64,000 nucleotides of DNA from Streptomyces sp. SDr-06 (GTDB lineage Bacteria; Actinomycetota; Actinomycetes; Streptomycetales; Streptomycetaceae). The notes beneath the pieces were generated by a model, which made no database searches, was not told where the DNA came from, and was given only the letters and a program-made list of their open reading frames with translations. Within the stretch, counting starts at the first letter, position 1. The number at the start of each line of letters is the position of its first letter. Shown piece by piece: positions 8,614-16,443 of this stretch. Location: NCBI RefSeq assembly GCF_003324565.1, contig NZ_QOLA01000008.1:220556-284555 (forward strand), written 5' to 3'. A program made the translations under genes and the position numbers.

Positions 8614-9738
8614 ATGCCGCCCCAGGACCGCCCCGTCCCTCTCGACGAGTACCCCATCCACCAGGCCCCGCTCTCGATGAAGCACGTCGTGACCGGCGAC
8701 CGCAACGCCTACGACCGCTGCATCTTCCACGTCTTCGACCACCACGGCCGCGCCCTGCTCATCGCGGGCCTCGGCGTCTACCCCAACACCGGGGTGATCG
8801 ACGCCTACGCCACCCTCCGCGTGGGCGACCTGCTGCACGCCGTCCGTGCCTCCGACGCCCTCACGGACGACCGTATGAACCTCGCCGTCGGTCCCCTGCG
8901 GATCACCGTTGACGTCCCGCTGCGCCGCCTCGGCCTGCACTGCGCTCCCGATCCGGGCGACCCGGGTTCACTCTCGTACGACATCGTCTGGAACGCCGAC
9001 TTCCCCGCGCTGTGGGAACCCCATCACGTGCAGCGCCGGGGGGACCGGCTCACGCTGGAGGGGCGGCGGTTCGTGCAGGCGGGCCGGTGCGAGGGCGTGA
9101 TCCGCGTCGGTGGCGAGGAGACGGCCGTGACGGCGGGGGAGTGGACCGGGACGCGCGACCGCAGCTGGGGAGTGCGGCCGATCCCCGGCGAGGACGCCGG
9201 GCGCGGCGACGAGTACCGGCCCGAGGGCTTCCACTGGCTCTGGGTCCCGGCCCGGTTCGACGACCGGTTCGTGATGGTCGTCGCCCAGGAGGACGCCGAC
9301 GGCTACCGCACCCTGAACGAGGCGGTACTGGTGCGCGACGGTCACCCCGATGCCCAACTCGGCTGGCCCCAGGCCGACATCACCTACCGCCCCGGCACCC
9401 GCCACCCCGAACGCGCGGTCATCCACCTCACCGACAAGGCCCGCAAACCCCTCGAGCTCGGCGTCGAGGTCCTCGCCTCCTCGCCGCTGGCGGTCGGCGC
9501 CGGCTACCCGCCCGCCGACGGCTGGCAGCACGGCACCTGGCAGGGCCGCGGCTGGACCGACCGGCAGGTCTACGACCTGTCCGACCCGGCCGCCCACCCG
9601 ATGGCCGCGTACGGAGTCACCGACCATGCCGCCCGCTTCACCCTCGACGGGCGGACCGGATACGGGATCTTCGAGCACGGCAGCTTCGGCCGCCACGACC
9701 CCAGCGGCTTCGCCGACTACACCTCCGTAGCCCCCTGA
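8614..9738 (+). CDS. Conserved uncharacterised protein (DUF7065-like), paired with phosphotransferase
   Basis: 374 residues, soluble, beta-rich, no signal peptide. ATG with a CGGAGG site seven bases upstream. Motifs include FHVFDHHGRALLIAGLGVYP, the central RDRSWGVRP, and FHWLWVPARFDD, giving a duplicated lipocalin-like layout that I associate with DUF7064/7065 proteins in actinobacteria; I cannot assign a reaction. The next gene, 24 bp on, is an APH-like phosphotransferase, and the pair probably forms one operon under the palindrome at 8572. Neighbouring families elsewhere are acyl-CoA genes, so a lipid or xenobiotic catabolic role is a guess. Confidence 0.65.
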   Translation: MPPQDRPVPLDEYPIHQAPLSMKHVVTGDRNAYDRCIFHVFDHHGRALLIAGLGVYPNTGVIDAYATLRVGDLLHAVRASDALTDDRMNLAVGPLRITVDVPLRRLGLHCAPDPGDPGSLSYDIVWNADFPALWEPHHVQRRGDRLTLEGRRFVQAGRCEGVIRVGGEETAVTAGEWTGTRDRSWGVRPIPGEDAGRGDEYRPEGFHWLWVPARFDDRFVMVVAQEDADGYRTLNEAVLVRDGHPDAQLGWPQADITYRPGTRHPERAVIHLTDKARKPLELGVEVLASSPLAVGAGYPPADGWQHGTWQGRGWTDRQVYDLSDPAAHPMAAYGVTDHAARFTLDGRTGYGIFEHGSFGRHDPSGFADYTSVAP

Positions 9739-9762
9739 GGCCCTCCGTGAAGGAGCACGCCC

Positions 9763-10863
9763 ATGGCCACCGCGCCCCGTCCCCGCACCTCCACCCGCGA
9801 CCCCGAGGACGTCGGACGCCGCCTCACCGCCTGGCTGGACGCCCGGCTGCCCGGCGCACGCGTCGGTGACATCCGGGTGCCGTCCTCCAACGGCATGTCC
9901 AGCGAGACCCTCCTCTTCGACATCGAGCACCCCGACACCCCCGTCCGCGCCTGCGCCCTGCGGCTCGCCGCCGACCCGGCCGCGTACACCGTCTTCCCCG
10001 TGTACGACATGGGCCGTCAGTACCGCGTCATGCGCCTGGTCGCCGAGCACACCGACGTTCCCGTGCCGCGGGTGCGCTGGCTGGAAGAGGACCCCGAGCC
10101 GCTCGGCGCGCCGTTCTTCGTGATGGACCGGGCCGAGGGACGCGTCCCGCCGGACGTCATGCCCTACACCTACGAGGGCAACTGGCTGCACGCCGCCACC
10201 GACGCCGAGCGCGCCCGCCTCCAGGAGGGCACCGTGTCCGTGCTCGCGCGCCTGCACAGTCAATTCCCGCCAGGGGAAGCTGAGTTCCTGCTGCCGGACG
10301 CGAACCCCCGGGACTCCGCGCTGCGTCGGCACGTGGAGGCCCAACGGGGCTACTACCGCTGGGTGGTTGAGGGAGTTCCGCGCTCACCCCTCATTGAGGC
10401 GGCCTTCGACTGGCTCGACGCGCACTGGCCCGCGGACGAGGGGCCCTCGGTCCTCACCTGGGGAGACGCGCGCATCGGCAACATCGTCTACGACGGCTTC
10501 GACCCGGCGGCCGTCCTCGACTGGGAGATGGCCGCCTGCGGCCCGCGCGAACTCGACCTCGGCTGGACCGTCTATCTGCACCGCTTCTTCCAGGACCTGA
10601 CGGTGGCCTTCGGCCAGCCGGGTCTCCCCGGCTTCCTGCGCCGCGAGGACATCGAGCGACGCTACGCCGAACTCACCGGCCACACCCCGCGCGACATGGA
10701 GTTCCACACCCTGTACGCGGCGCTGCGGCACGCCGTGGTCATGCTCCGGATCGCCTACCGGCAGCTGCACTTCGGCGAGGTCGAGCCGCCCGCGGACCCG
10801 GACGCGCTGATCATGCACCGGGCCAGTCTTGAGGCCATGGTGCAGGGTACGTACTGGAGTTGA
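9763..10863 (+). CDS. APH-family phosphotransferase (ACAD10-like)
   Basis: 366 residues with the aminoglycoside-phosphotransferase/choline-kinase fold. The nucleotide region FFVMDRAEGRVPPD, the catalytic loop VLTWGDARIGNIVYDG and the metal-binding AVLDWEMA are all recognisable. The loop has Trp-Gly-Asp where most relatives have His-Gly-Asp; the catalytic Asp and the Asn five residues on are kept. Related proteins occur beside acyl-CoA dehydrogenases and resemble the kinase domain of ACAD10, so the substrate may be a hydroxyacyl compound rather than an antibiotic. Good GAAGGAG-like site (GTGAAGGAG) before the ATG; follows the 8614 gene by 24 bp. Confidence 0.8.
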   Translation: MATAPRPRTSTRDPEDVGRRLTAWLDARLPGARVGDIRVPSSNGMSSETLLFDIEHPDTPVRACALRLAADPAAYTVFPVYDMGRQYRVMRLVAEHTDVPVPRVRWLEEDPEPLGAPFFVMDRAEGRVPPDVMPYTYEGNWLHAATDAERARLQEGTVSVLARLHSQFPPGEAEFLLPDANPRDSALRRHVEAQRGYYRWVVEGVPRSPLIEAAFDWLDAHWPADEGPSVLTWGDARIGNIVYDGFDPAAVLDWEMAACGPRELDLGWTVYLHRFFQDLTVAFGQPGLPGFLRREDIERRYAELTGHTPRDMEFHTLYAALRHAVVMLRIAYRQLHFGEVEPPADPDALIMHRASLEAMVQGTYWS

Positions 10864-10872
10864 GCGCTCGTC

Positions 10873-10901
10873 GGCCGGACGCCCCCCTGTGGCGTCCGGC
10901 C
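10873..10901. terminator. Bidirectional hairpin
   Basis: GGCCGGACGCC (10873-10883), 7-base loop, GGCGTCCGGCC (10891-10901): a perfect 11-bp stem between the convergent phosphotransferase (stop 10863) and the gene ending at 10921. Confidence 0.8.
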
Positions 10902-10920
10902 CGCGGAGCCTGTCGCGCGC

Positions 10921-11343
10921 TCAGGCGGCGCGGCGCATCTGCGGCACGCGCAGCGGGCGCGAGCCCGGTCCCCCGACGTGCGAGAACGGCTGGGTGCGCC
11001 AGTCCAGCCCCTGCGGGAGCGTGAGCAGCAGCGCGGTGTCCTGCTCCTGGACGTCGAGCGACTCGTCCGCCGCCTTCGCCTCCGCCGCGGGACGCCCGGT
11101 CCCGGCGCACACGGTCAGGACGAACGGGTTCCACGGGCTGGGGCACAGGGCGTGCTCGGGCAGCTCGTCCTCGTCGGCGAGCAGCGCGATCGGCTGGGCG
11201 CAGTCCGGGCAGACCACCCGGTACATCTCGAAGGTGTCGTACGCGTCGAGCGAGTCGTCCTCGTCGACGAGCTCGGCGATATCGACAGGGTCCGGTTCGG
11301 TACGTTCACGTTCCGTACGTCCGGTGCGCTTGGGATTCTGCAT
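10921..11343 (-). CDS. Conserved hypothetical protein with a single CxxC
   Basis: 140 residues. ATG at 11343 with GGGGGAG seven bases upstream; longer upstream frames lack a ribosome site. The N-terminus is charged, then an acidic stretch (DIAELVDEDDSLDAYD), then MYRVVCPDCAQPIALLADEDELPEHALC, a CPDC pair plus a further Cys that could bind zinc. The rest is hydrophilic. Similar proteins are common in Streptomyces, but I know no function. Divergent from the Lrp/AsnC gene. Confidence 0.65.
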   Translation of the reverse strand: MQNPKRTGRTERERTEPDPVDIAELVDEDDSLDAYDTFEMYRVVCPDCAQPIALLADEDELPEHALCPSPWNPFVLTVCAGTGRPAAEAKAADESLDVQEQDTALLLTLPQGLDWRTQPFSHVGGPGSRPLRVPQMRRAA

Positions 11344-11546
11344 TGGGACACTCCCCCTCGGGTGGGCCGGCATTGCGCCGCGGCCGCGACCAAAGCAAGC
11401 ACTTCCCGCCAGGCCGTGGCGATAACCACGAGGCCCCCGCCGAGCCGTCCGCAAACCTGTGGCGTTCGTCACATGCCGCCCGCAGGTGCCGATTCGGGCG
11501 CCGCCCGACTGTGCCGGAAGCGACCCGGGGCAATAGGTTGATCGCC

Positions 11547-11987
11547 ATGGAGGAGCTGGACCGTCAGATTGTGGATCTGCTCGTCAAGGACGGGCGGATG
11601 AGCTACACCGACCTGGGCAAGGCCACCGGCCTGTCCACCTCGGCGGTGCACCAGCGGGTACGCCGTCTCGAACAGCGCGGTGTCATCCGCGGCTACGCCG
11701 CTGTCGTGGACCCCGAGGCGGTGGGCCTGCCGCTGACCGCGTTCATCTCGGTCAAACCCTTCGACCCCAGCGCCCCCGACGACATCGCGGAGCGGCTGGC
11801 GGGCGTGCCGGAGCTGGAGGCCTGCCACAGCGTGGCCGGGGACGAGAACTACATCCTCAAGGTGCGGGTGGCGACCCCGCTGGAGCTGGAGCACCTGCTG
11901 ACCCGCATCCGCACCCTGGCCGGCGTCTCGACCCGTACCACCGTCGTCCTGTCCACCCCGTACGAGGCGCGGCCGCCGCACATCTGA
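11547..11987 (+). CDS. Lrp/AsnC family transcriptional regulator
   Basis: 146 residues. N-terminal HTH: MEELDRQIVDLLVKDGRMSY then TDLGKATGLSTSAVHQRVRRLEQRG, the family signature. The C-terminal RAM (AsnC_trans_reg) domain has GYAAVVDPEAVGLPLTAFI and ACHSVAGDENYILKVRV, the region that forms the effector-binding interface between subunits. ATG chosen at 11547; a TTG nine bases upstream in frame is an alternative. It probably senses an amino acid. The facing hypothetical gene and the amidohydrolase downstream are possible targets by position only. Confidence 0.88.
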   Translation: MEELDRQIVDLLVKDGRMSYTDLGKATGLSTSAVHQRVRRLEQRGVIRGYAAVVDPEAVGLPLTAFISVKPFDPSAPDDIAERLAGVPELEACHSVAGDENYILKVRVATPLELEHLLTRIRTLAGVSTRTTVVLSTPYEARPPHI

Positions 11988-12079
11988 GCCGTCCCGGCGG
12001 GGCGGCCGCGCGCCCGTCCACGCCCGACGGGCGCGGCCGCCGCGCATCCGGCCCACCCCGTACGGGGCGTGGCCGCCGC
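11953..12079 (+). repeat. Duplicated tail of the Lrp gene in the intergenic region
   Basis: The 27 bp at 11953-11979, inside the last codons of the regulator, recur at 12053-12079, exactly 100 bp on, with 25 of 27 matches. A weaker third copy lies at about 12018-12045. The pattern suggests a local tandem duplication of the gene end. Confidence 0.6.
12002..12040 (+). terminator. GC hairpin after the Lrp/AsnC gene
   Basis: GCGGCCGCGCGCCCGTC (12002-12018) pairs with GACGGGCGCGGCCGC (12026-12040) with a 2-base bulge. It lies 15 bp after the stop. Confidence 0.6.
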
Positions 12080-12096
12080 GTCTTTAGGCTGTCTCC

Positions 12097-13743
12097 ATGA
12101 GTTCCGCGAGTTCCGCACCCGAAGAGACCGCCCACCGCACCGTCCTGCTGCGCGGGGGCGACGTGCACAGCCCCGCCGACCCCTTCGCCACCGCGATGGT
12201 CGTCGAGCGCGGACACGTGGCCTGGGTCGGCTCGGAAGGCGCCGCGGACGCCTTCGCGGGCGGGGTGGACGAGGTCGTCGACCTCGAAGGCGCCCTGGTC
12301 ACCCCGGCGTTCACCGACGCACATGTGCACACCACCGCCACCGGCCTGGCCCTGACCGGCCTCGACCTGACCCCGGCCCGCACCCTGGCCGAGGCCCTCG
12401 ACGCCGTACGCGCCCACGCCGCCGCCCGCCCCGAGGACCGGGTGCTGCTCGGTCACGGCTGGGACGCCGCCCGCTGGCCCGAGCGGCGCCACCCCTCGCG
12501 CGCCGAACTCGACGCCGCCACCGGCGGGCGCCCGCTCTACCTGCCCCGCGTCGACGTCCACTCGGCCGTCGTCACCACCGCCCTGCTCGACCTCGTCCCC
12601 GGCGTCCGTGACCTGGCCGGATACCGGGACGGCGAGCCGCTCACCGGTGCCGCGCACCACGCGGTGCGGGCCGCCGCGCACGGCGCGGTCACCCCGCGCC
12701 AGCGCACCGAGGCGCAGCGCGCGGCCCTGCGGCACGCCGCCTCCCTGGGCATCGGCAGCGTCCACGAGTGCGGCGGCCCCGAGATCTCCGACGAGGACGA
12801 CTTCACCTCGCTGCTGAGGCTGTCGCGCGAGGAGGCCGGGCCGCGGGTGTTCGGCTACTGGGCCGAGCGCGTCACCGGGGCCAAGGACGCCGATCGCATC
12901 CGCGAACTCGGTGCGGTGGGCGCGGCCGGAGACCTCTTCGTGGACGGCTCGCTCGGCTCCCACACCGCCTGCCTGCACGCCCCGTACGCGGACGCCCCGC
13001 ACACCGGGACCGGCCACCTGGACGTGGCCGGCATCGCCGCCCATGTGGCTGCCTGTACCGAGGCGGGAATCCAGGCGGGCTTCCACGCGATCGGTGACGC
13101 CGCCGTCACCGCCGTCGTCGAGGGAGTCCGGGCCGCCGCCGAGCAGGTGGGCCTCGCCCGGATCAGGGCCGCCCGGCACCGCGTCGAGCACGCCGAGATG
13201 CTCACCCCCGCCACGATCGCCGCCTTCGCCGAGCTCGGCCTCACGGCCTCCGTGCAGCCCGCGTTCGACGCGGTGTGGGGCGGCGAGGAAGGCATGTACG
13301 CCGAGCGGCTCGGCGTCGAGCGGGCCCGCACCCTCAACCCGTACGCGGCCCTGCTGCGGGCCGGGGTGCCGCTCGCCTTCGGCTCCGACTCGCCGGTGAC
13401 CCCGCTCGACCCGTGGGGGACGGTGCGCGCGGCCGCCTTCCACCGCACCGCCGAGCACCGGATCTCGGCCCGGGCCGCCTTCACCGCCCACACCCGGGGC
13501 GGCTGGCGAGCCCTCGGCCGGGACGACGCGGGCACCCTGGTGCCCGGGGCTCCGGCCGACTACGCCATCTGGCGCGCCGAAGAACTGGTGGTCCAGGCCC
13601 CGGACGACCGGGTGGCCCGCTGGTCCACCGACCCGCGCTCGGGCACCCCGGGCCTGCCCGACCTCACGCCGGGCGCGGCCCTGCCGGTCTGTCTGCGCAC
13701 CGTGGTGTTCGGACAAACGGTATTCGAGCGGCCGAACGAGTGA
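12097..13743 (+). CDS. YtcJ-like metal-dependent amidohydrolase
   Basis: 548 residues, amidohydrolase_3 type. The metal-binding DAHVHTT sits near residue 70 after an N-terminal beta sandwich; ARHRVEHAEM and FHAIGDAAVTAVVEG supply further metal His residues and AFGSDSPVTP the conserved Asp. Relatives include N-substituted formamide deformylase and uncharacterised YtcJ proteins; the substrate is unknown. No ribosome site precedes the ATG. Instead TAGGCT (12085-12090) ends six bases before it, so the transcript is probably leaderless. Confidence 0.85.
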   Translation: MSSASSAPEETAHRTVLLRGGDVHSPADPFATAMVVERGHVAWVGSEGAADAFAGGVDEVVDLEGALVTPAFTDAHVHTTATGLALTGLDLTPARTLAEALDAVRAHAAARPEDRVLLGHGWDAARWPERRHPSRAELDAATGGRPLYLPRVDVHSAVVTTALLDLVPGVRDLAGYRDGEPLTGAAHHAVRAAAHGAVTPRQRTEAQRAALRHAASLGIGSVHECGGPEISDEDDFTSLLRLSREEAGPRVFGYWAERVTGAKDADRIRELGAVGAAGDLFVDGSLGSHTACLHAPYADAPHTGTGHLDVAGIAAHVAACTEAGIQAGFHAIGDAAVTAVVEGVRAAAEQVGLARIRAARHRVEHAEMLTPATIAAFAELGLTASVQPAFDAVWGGEEGMYAERLGVERARTLNPYAALLRAGVPLAFGSDSPVTPLDPWGTVRAAAFHRTAEHRISARAAFTAHTRGGWRALGRDDAGTLVPGAPADYAIWRAEELVVQAPDDRVARWSTDPRSGTPGLPDLTPGAALPVCLRTVVFGQTVFERPNE

Positions 13744-13853
13744 CATAGGGACAATTCGTACCGTTGGCGGACGGCCGTCACGGCATCGCCACGACCTGCG
13801 GATCTTCGGCACTGGCCTGGTGATTTGAAAAAACGTCGCAGCTCACACCGCTG

Positions 13854-13884
13854 TTGACAGAAAGCGCCCAGGGGCCGGTAGGTT
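13854..13884 (+). promoter_or_regulatory. Consensus-like promoter TTGACA-N19-TAGGTT
   Basis: TTGACA at 13854-13859 and TAGGTT at 13879-13884. Shifting the -10 to GTAGGT gives an 18-bp spacer. The -35 matches the vegetative consensus perfectly, yet no start codon with a ribosome site follows for over 400 bp. Confidence 0.55.
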
Positions 13885-13890
13885 CGGCCG

Positions 13891-13980
13891 AGTCCACCAC
13901 AGGACGTCCGACCGGTTAAAACCTCCACGCAGTCGTCGAACGCCGCTGGGTCATGGGGCGGGGTGCCGCACCGGCACCCC
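13891..13980 (+). ncRNA. Candidate ~90-nt small RNA or attenuated leader
   Basis: Defined only by the promoter at 13854-13884 and a perfect 9-bp stem at 13960-13980 (GGGGTGCCG, loop CAC, CGGCACCCC). It matches none of the RNA families I know by eye. It could instead be the start of a long leader of the mannosyltransferase mRNA. Confidence 0.3.
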
Positions 13981-14317
13981 GTCACTGGGAGCCAGGTTCA
14001 GCGCCCGCGCCTCGGGGGCGAGGGAAGGTTTCAGCCGTGAGGGTGTCCCCCCTGCCCCTGCGGGCCCCGGGGACGGTGCGACCCGGGTGGGGCCCGGTCG
14101 CTCAGTAGACAACGGCTCTCGGTCGACCCGCAGCCAGCGGGTCCCAGGTCGGCCCGAAGGGCGCCGGGCCCCGGTACCGACACGTTCCCCACTTCCGGCA
14201 TTCCGGCGGATCCCCGCCGCCATCCGGGCGCATCCGACACCACGCACCCTCGCGGTGCGGCCTGATCACGACCGCTCGCTATGGTGGACCTCTGCGTACG
14301 GACAATAAGGGGCAGCA

Positions 14318-15085
14318 GTGAACGACGGCGGTCAGAGGCGGTACGGCCCGCTGGGCAAAGCCTTGGTGATCATTCCGACCTACAACGAGGCGGAGAACAT
14401 CAAGCCGATCGTCGCCCGCGTCAGAGCGGCGGTCCCCGAGGCCCACATTCTGGTCGCCGACGACAACAGCCCTGACGGCACGGGCAAGTTCGCCGACGAG
14501 ATCGCGGCCGAGGACGACCAGGTGCACGTGCTGCACCGCAAGGGCAAGGAAGGCCTCGGCGCGGCCTACCTGGCGGGCTTCCGCTGGGGCATCGAGCACG
14601 ACTACGGCGTGCTCGTCGAGATGGACGCCGACGGCTCCCACCAGCCCGAGGAACTGCCCCGGCTGCTCACCGCCCTCAAGGGCGCCGACCTGGTGCTCGG
14701 CTCCCGTTGGGTGCCCGGCGGCCGGATCGTGAACTGGCCCAAGTACCGCGAGTTCATCTCGCGCGGCGGCTCCACCTACTCCCGGCTGCTCCTCGGCGTC
14801 CCGATCCGCGACGTCACCGGCGGCTACCGGGCCTTCCGCCGCGAGACCCTCGAAGGCCTCGGCCTCGACGAGGTCGCCTCCGCCGGCTACTGCTTCCAGG
14901 TCGACCTGGCCCGCCGCGCGGTCGGCGCCGGCTTCCATGTGGTCGAGGTACCCATCACGTTCGTCGAGCGCGAACGCGGCGACTCGAAGATGAGCAACGA
15001 CATCCTGGTCGAGGCGCTCTGGCGGGTCACGGCCTGGGGCGTCGGCTCGCGCGCCAACAAACTCCTGGGCCGCAAGCCTTCGTGA
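14318..15085 (+). CDS. ppm1: Polyprenol monophosphomannose synthase
   Basis: 255 residues, GT2 family without C-terminal membrane helices, as in bacterial Ppm1/Dpm1 catalytic domains. Motifs: ALVIIPTYNEAENI at the N-terminus, LVADDNSPDGTG (nucleotide-binding DD), LVEMDADGSHQPEELP (the DxD-type metal site) and SAGYCFQVDLARRAV. It transfers mannose from GDP-mannose to polyprenyl phosphate on the cytoplasmic membrane face, the donor for protein O-mannosylation and envelope glycans. GTG start with AAGGGG seven bases before. The fxsA gene follows after 60 bp. Confidence 0.88.
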   Translation: MNDGGQRRYGPLGKALVIIPTYNEAENIKPIVARVRAAVPEAHILVADDNSPDGTGKFADEIAAEDDQVHVLHRKGKEGLGAAYLAGFRWGIEHDYGVLVEMDADGSHQPEELPRLLTALKGADLVLGSRWVPGGRIVNWPKYREFISRGGSTYSRLLLGVPIRDVTGGYRAFRRETLEGLGLDEVASAGYCFQVDLARRAVGAGFHVVEVPITFVERERGDSKMSNDILVEALWRVTAWGVGSRANKLLGRKPS

Positions 15086-15145
15086 CCAGGGCGTACTGAT
15101 CCGCTCCTTACGCCGTCCGGATCGGCTCCCAGGCACACTGGGAGC

Positions 15146-15715
15146 ATGACGACCGGCACTCCGCCTCCCACCGAAGCTCCCAAGCGCTCGCGCGCCCGCA
15201 CCTTCGTCCCTCTGGGGATCGCCGCCTGGCTGGTCCTGGAGATCTGGCTGCTCACCGTGGTGGCCGGAGCGACCAGCGGCCTCACGGTCCTGCTGCTGCT
15301 CATCGGCGGCCTGCTGCTCGGCAGTTACGTCATCAAGCGGGCCGGGCGCCGCGCCTTCCGCAACCTCACCCGGACGTTCCAGCAGGAGCAGTCCGGGGCC
15401 GCCCCGCAGGCTGCCGGGCCGGGCGGCGAGGGCAACGCGCTCACGATGCTGGGCGGTCTGCTGCTGATCATCCCCGGCTTCGTCTCGGACGCCCTGGGGC
15501 TGCTCTGCCTGGTGCCGCCGGTACGGAAGTTCGTGGCCCGGCGCGCCGAGCGCTCGCTGCGCGAGCGGATGCGGACCGCCGCTCCGGGCAGCTTCGGCGA
15601 CGCCTTCCAGCAGGCCCGCATCCACTACCCGGACGGCAAGGTCGTGCCCGGCGAGGTCGTCCGGGACGACGCCCCGCGCGAGGACCTGGGTCCGCGCCCA
15701 CCGCTGACACCCTGA
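15146..15715 (+). CDS. fxsA: FxsA family membrane protein
   Basis: 189 residues. Two or three membrane helices: LGIAAWLVLEIWLLTVVAG, LTVLLLLIGGLLLGSYVI and ALTMLGGLLLIIPGFVSDALGLLCLVPP; the last, with its GF.SD.LG pattern, is the FxsA hallmark. In E. coli FxsA relieves phage T7 F-exclusion; the actinobacterial role is unknown. The C-terminal ~60 residues are polar. Its neighbours ppm1 and rbpA match the order I recall around S. coelicolor SCO1421-1423. Confidence 0.85.
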   Translation: MTTGTPPPTEAPKRSRARTFVPLGIAAWLVLEIWLLTVVAGATSGLTVLLLLIGGLLLGSYVIKRAGRRAFRNLTRTFQQEQSGAAPQAAGPGGEGNALTMLGGLLLIIPGFVSDALGLLCLVPPVRKFVARRAERSLRERMRTAAPGSFGDAFQQARIHYPDGKVVPGEVVRDDAPREDLGPRPPLTP

Positions 15716-15736
15716 CCGGGACCGGTTGTGGTTCCG

Positions 15737-15792
15737 GCACAAAGCTGAGGGCCGGTCACACCATCTGGTGTGACCGGCCCTCAGCTTTGTGC
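15737..15792. terminator. 27-bp perfect inverted repeat, bidirectional terminator
   Basis: Arms 15737-15763 and 15766-15792 are perfectly complementary over 27 bp with a 2-base centre (TC). It starts 22 bp after the fxsA stop and ends 23 bp before the convergent rbpA stop. AAA/TTT tracts flank the GC core on both sides, so it can serve either direction. Confidence 0.92.
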
Positions 15793-15814
15793 GCTGTATC
15801 GCCGAACTGTGCGA

Positions 15815-16189
15815 TCAGGCGGACTTGCGGCTGTCGCGCGGATGCACGGCAATGTTCATGGTGCCGGAACGAAGGACCTCCAGCCTCTCGGCCAGAACCT
15901 CCTCCAGCTCCTCGCGGGTGCGCCGCTCCATGAGCATGTCCCAGTGCGTACGCGCGGGCTTGCCCTTCTTCTCCTCAGGACCGTCGCCGTCCACCAGGAG
16001 TGCGGGGGCCCCGCAGACCTTGCACTCCCACTCCGGCGGGATCTCCGCCTCCACCGAGAAGGGCATCTCAAAGCGATGTCCCTTCTCGCATGCGTACTCC
16101 ACGGCCTGGCGCGGGGCCAGATCGATGCCGCGGTCGGTCTCGTAGCTGGTCACCACGAGGCGCGTGCCGCGAAGAGCTCGCTCACTCAT
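15815..16189 (-). CDS. rbpA: RNA polymerase-binding protein RbpA
   Basis: 124 residues, full length. N-terminal MSERALRGTRLVV, the zinc/beta core with HRFEMPFSVEAEIPPEWECKVCGAPA (CxxC with the upstream YACEKGH Cys/His), and the C-terminal RTHWDMLMERRTREELEEVLAERL sigma-interacting helix are all present. RbpA binds the beta subunit and group 1/2 sigma factors, stabilises open promoter complexes and affects rifampicin sensitivity. ATG at 16189. A SigR promoter lies about 60 bp upstream of the ATG, in line with its known induction by thiol stress in S. coelicolor. Confidence 0.96.
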   Translation of the reverse strand: MSERALRGTRLVVTSYETDRGIDLAPRQAVEYACEKGHRFEMPFSVEAEIPPEWECKVCGAPALLVDGDGPEEKKGKPARTHWDMLMERRTREELEEVLAERLEVLRSGTMNIAVHPRDSRKSA

Positions 16190-16250
16190 GAATCGTGCCT
16201 CCCGGGCTTGTCGCCCACAGGACAGGTGTCACTGTCGTCGTCATCCGGTC

Positions 16251-16276
16251 AACGTCCGGTCGGCGGTAAAGATTCC
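16251..16276 (-). promoter_or_regulatory. SigR-type promoter of rbpA
   Basis: On the minus strand GGAAT (16276-16272), exactly 18 bp, GTT (16253-16251), preceded by GG and matching the SigR consensus GGGAAT-N18-GTT. It reads toward rbpA. Confidence 0.85.
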
Positions 16277-16325
16277 CGTTCTGGGTCATGCGTCGCCGTC
16301 GTGCCGCCCCTTGTTGTACCCACCA

Positions 16326-16357
16326 GTGACCGGTTTGTCACATCTGACAGCAGATGT
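16326..16357. other. Overlapping short inverted repeats between rbpA and MFS genes
   Basis: GTGAC/GTCAC (16326-16341) and ACATCTG/CAGATGT (16340-16357) overlap. They could form a terminator for the MFS gene (stop at 16444) or an operator upstream of rbpA. I cannot decide. Confidence 0.35.
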
Positions 16358-16443
16358 CACCCAGCGTCTTCCCTACTCGAGCACGCAGTAACGGTCCGCC
16401 TGGCAGGCCAAAGGCGTACACTACCGGCCTTTCACTTCGACGT

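Larger units (their letters stand above)
13744..14317. other. Long intergenic region with an embedded promoter and hairpin
   Basis: 574 bp, no gene. From left: an AT-richer patch (13823-13835), a promoter at 13854-13884, a perfect hairpin at 13960-13980, then about 300 bp of GC-rich sequence with several smaller inverted repeats, and TATGGT (14280-14285), a possible -10 for the mannosyltransferase gene. The reverse-strand frames here are low-complexity and I do not call them. Confidence 0.6.

Noticed and set aside
13960..14015. Resemblance to cobalamin or c-di-AMP riboswitch elements (GGGAGCCAGGTT)
   Set aside because: Only isolated matches; the required companion boxes and stems are missing, and ppm1 is not an expected target.
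13951..14247. Reverse-strand frames in the ppm1 upstream region
   Set aside because: Low-complexity Arg/Gly/Pro translation, no ribosome site, no recognisable family.
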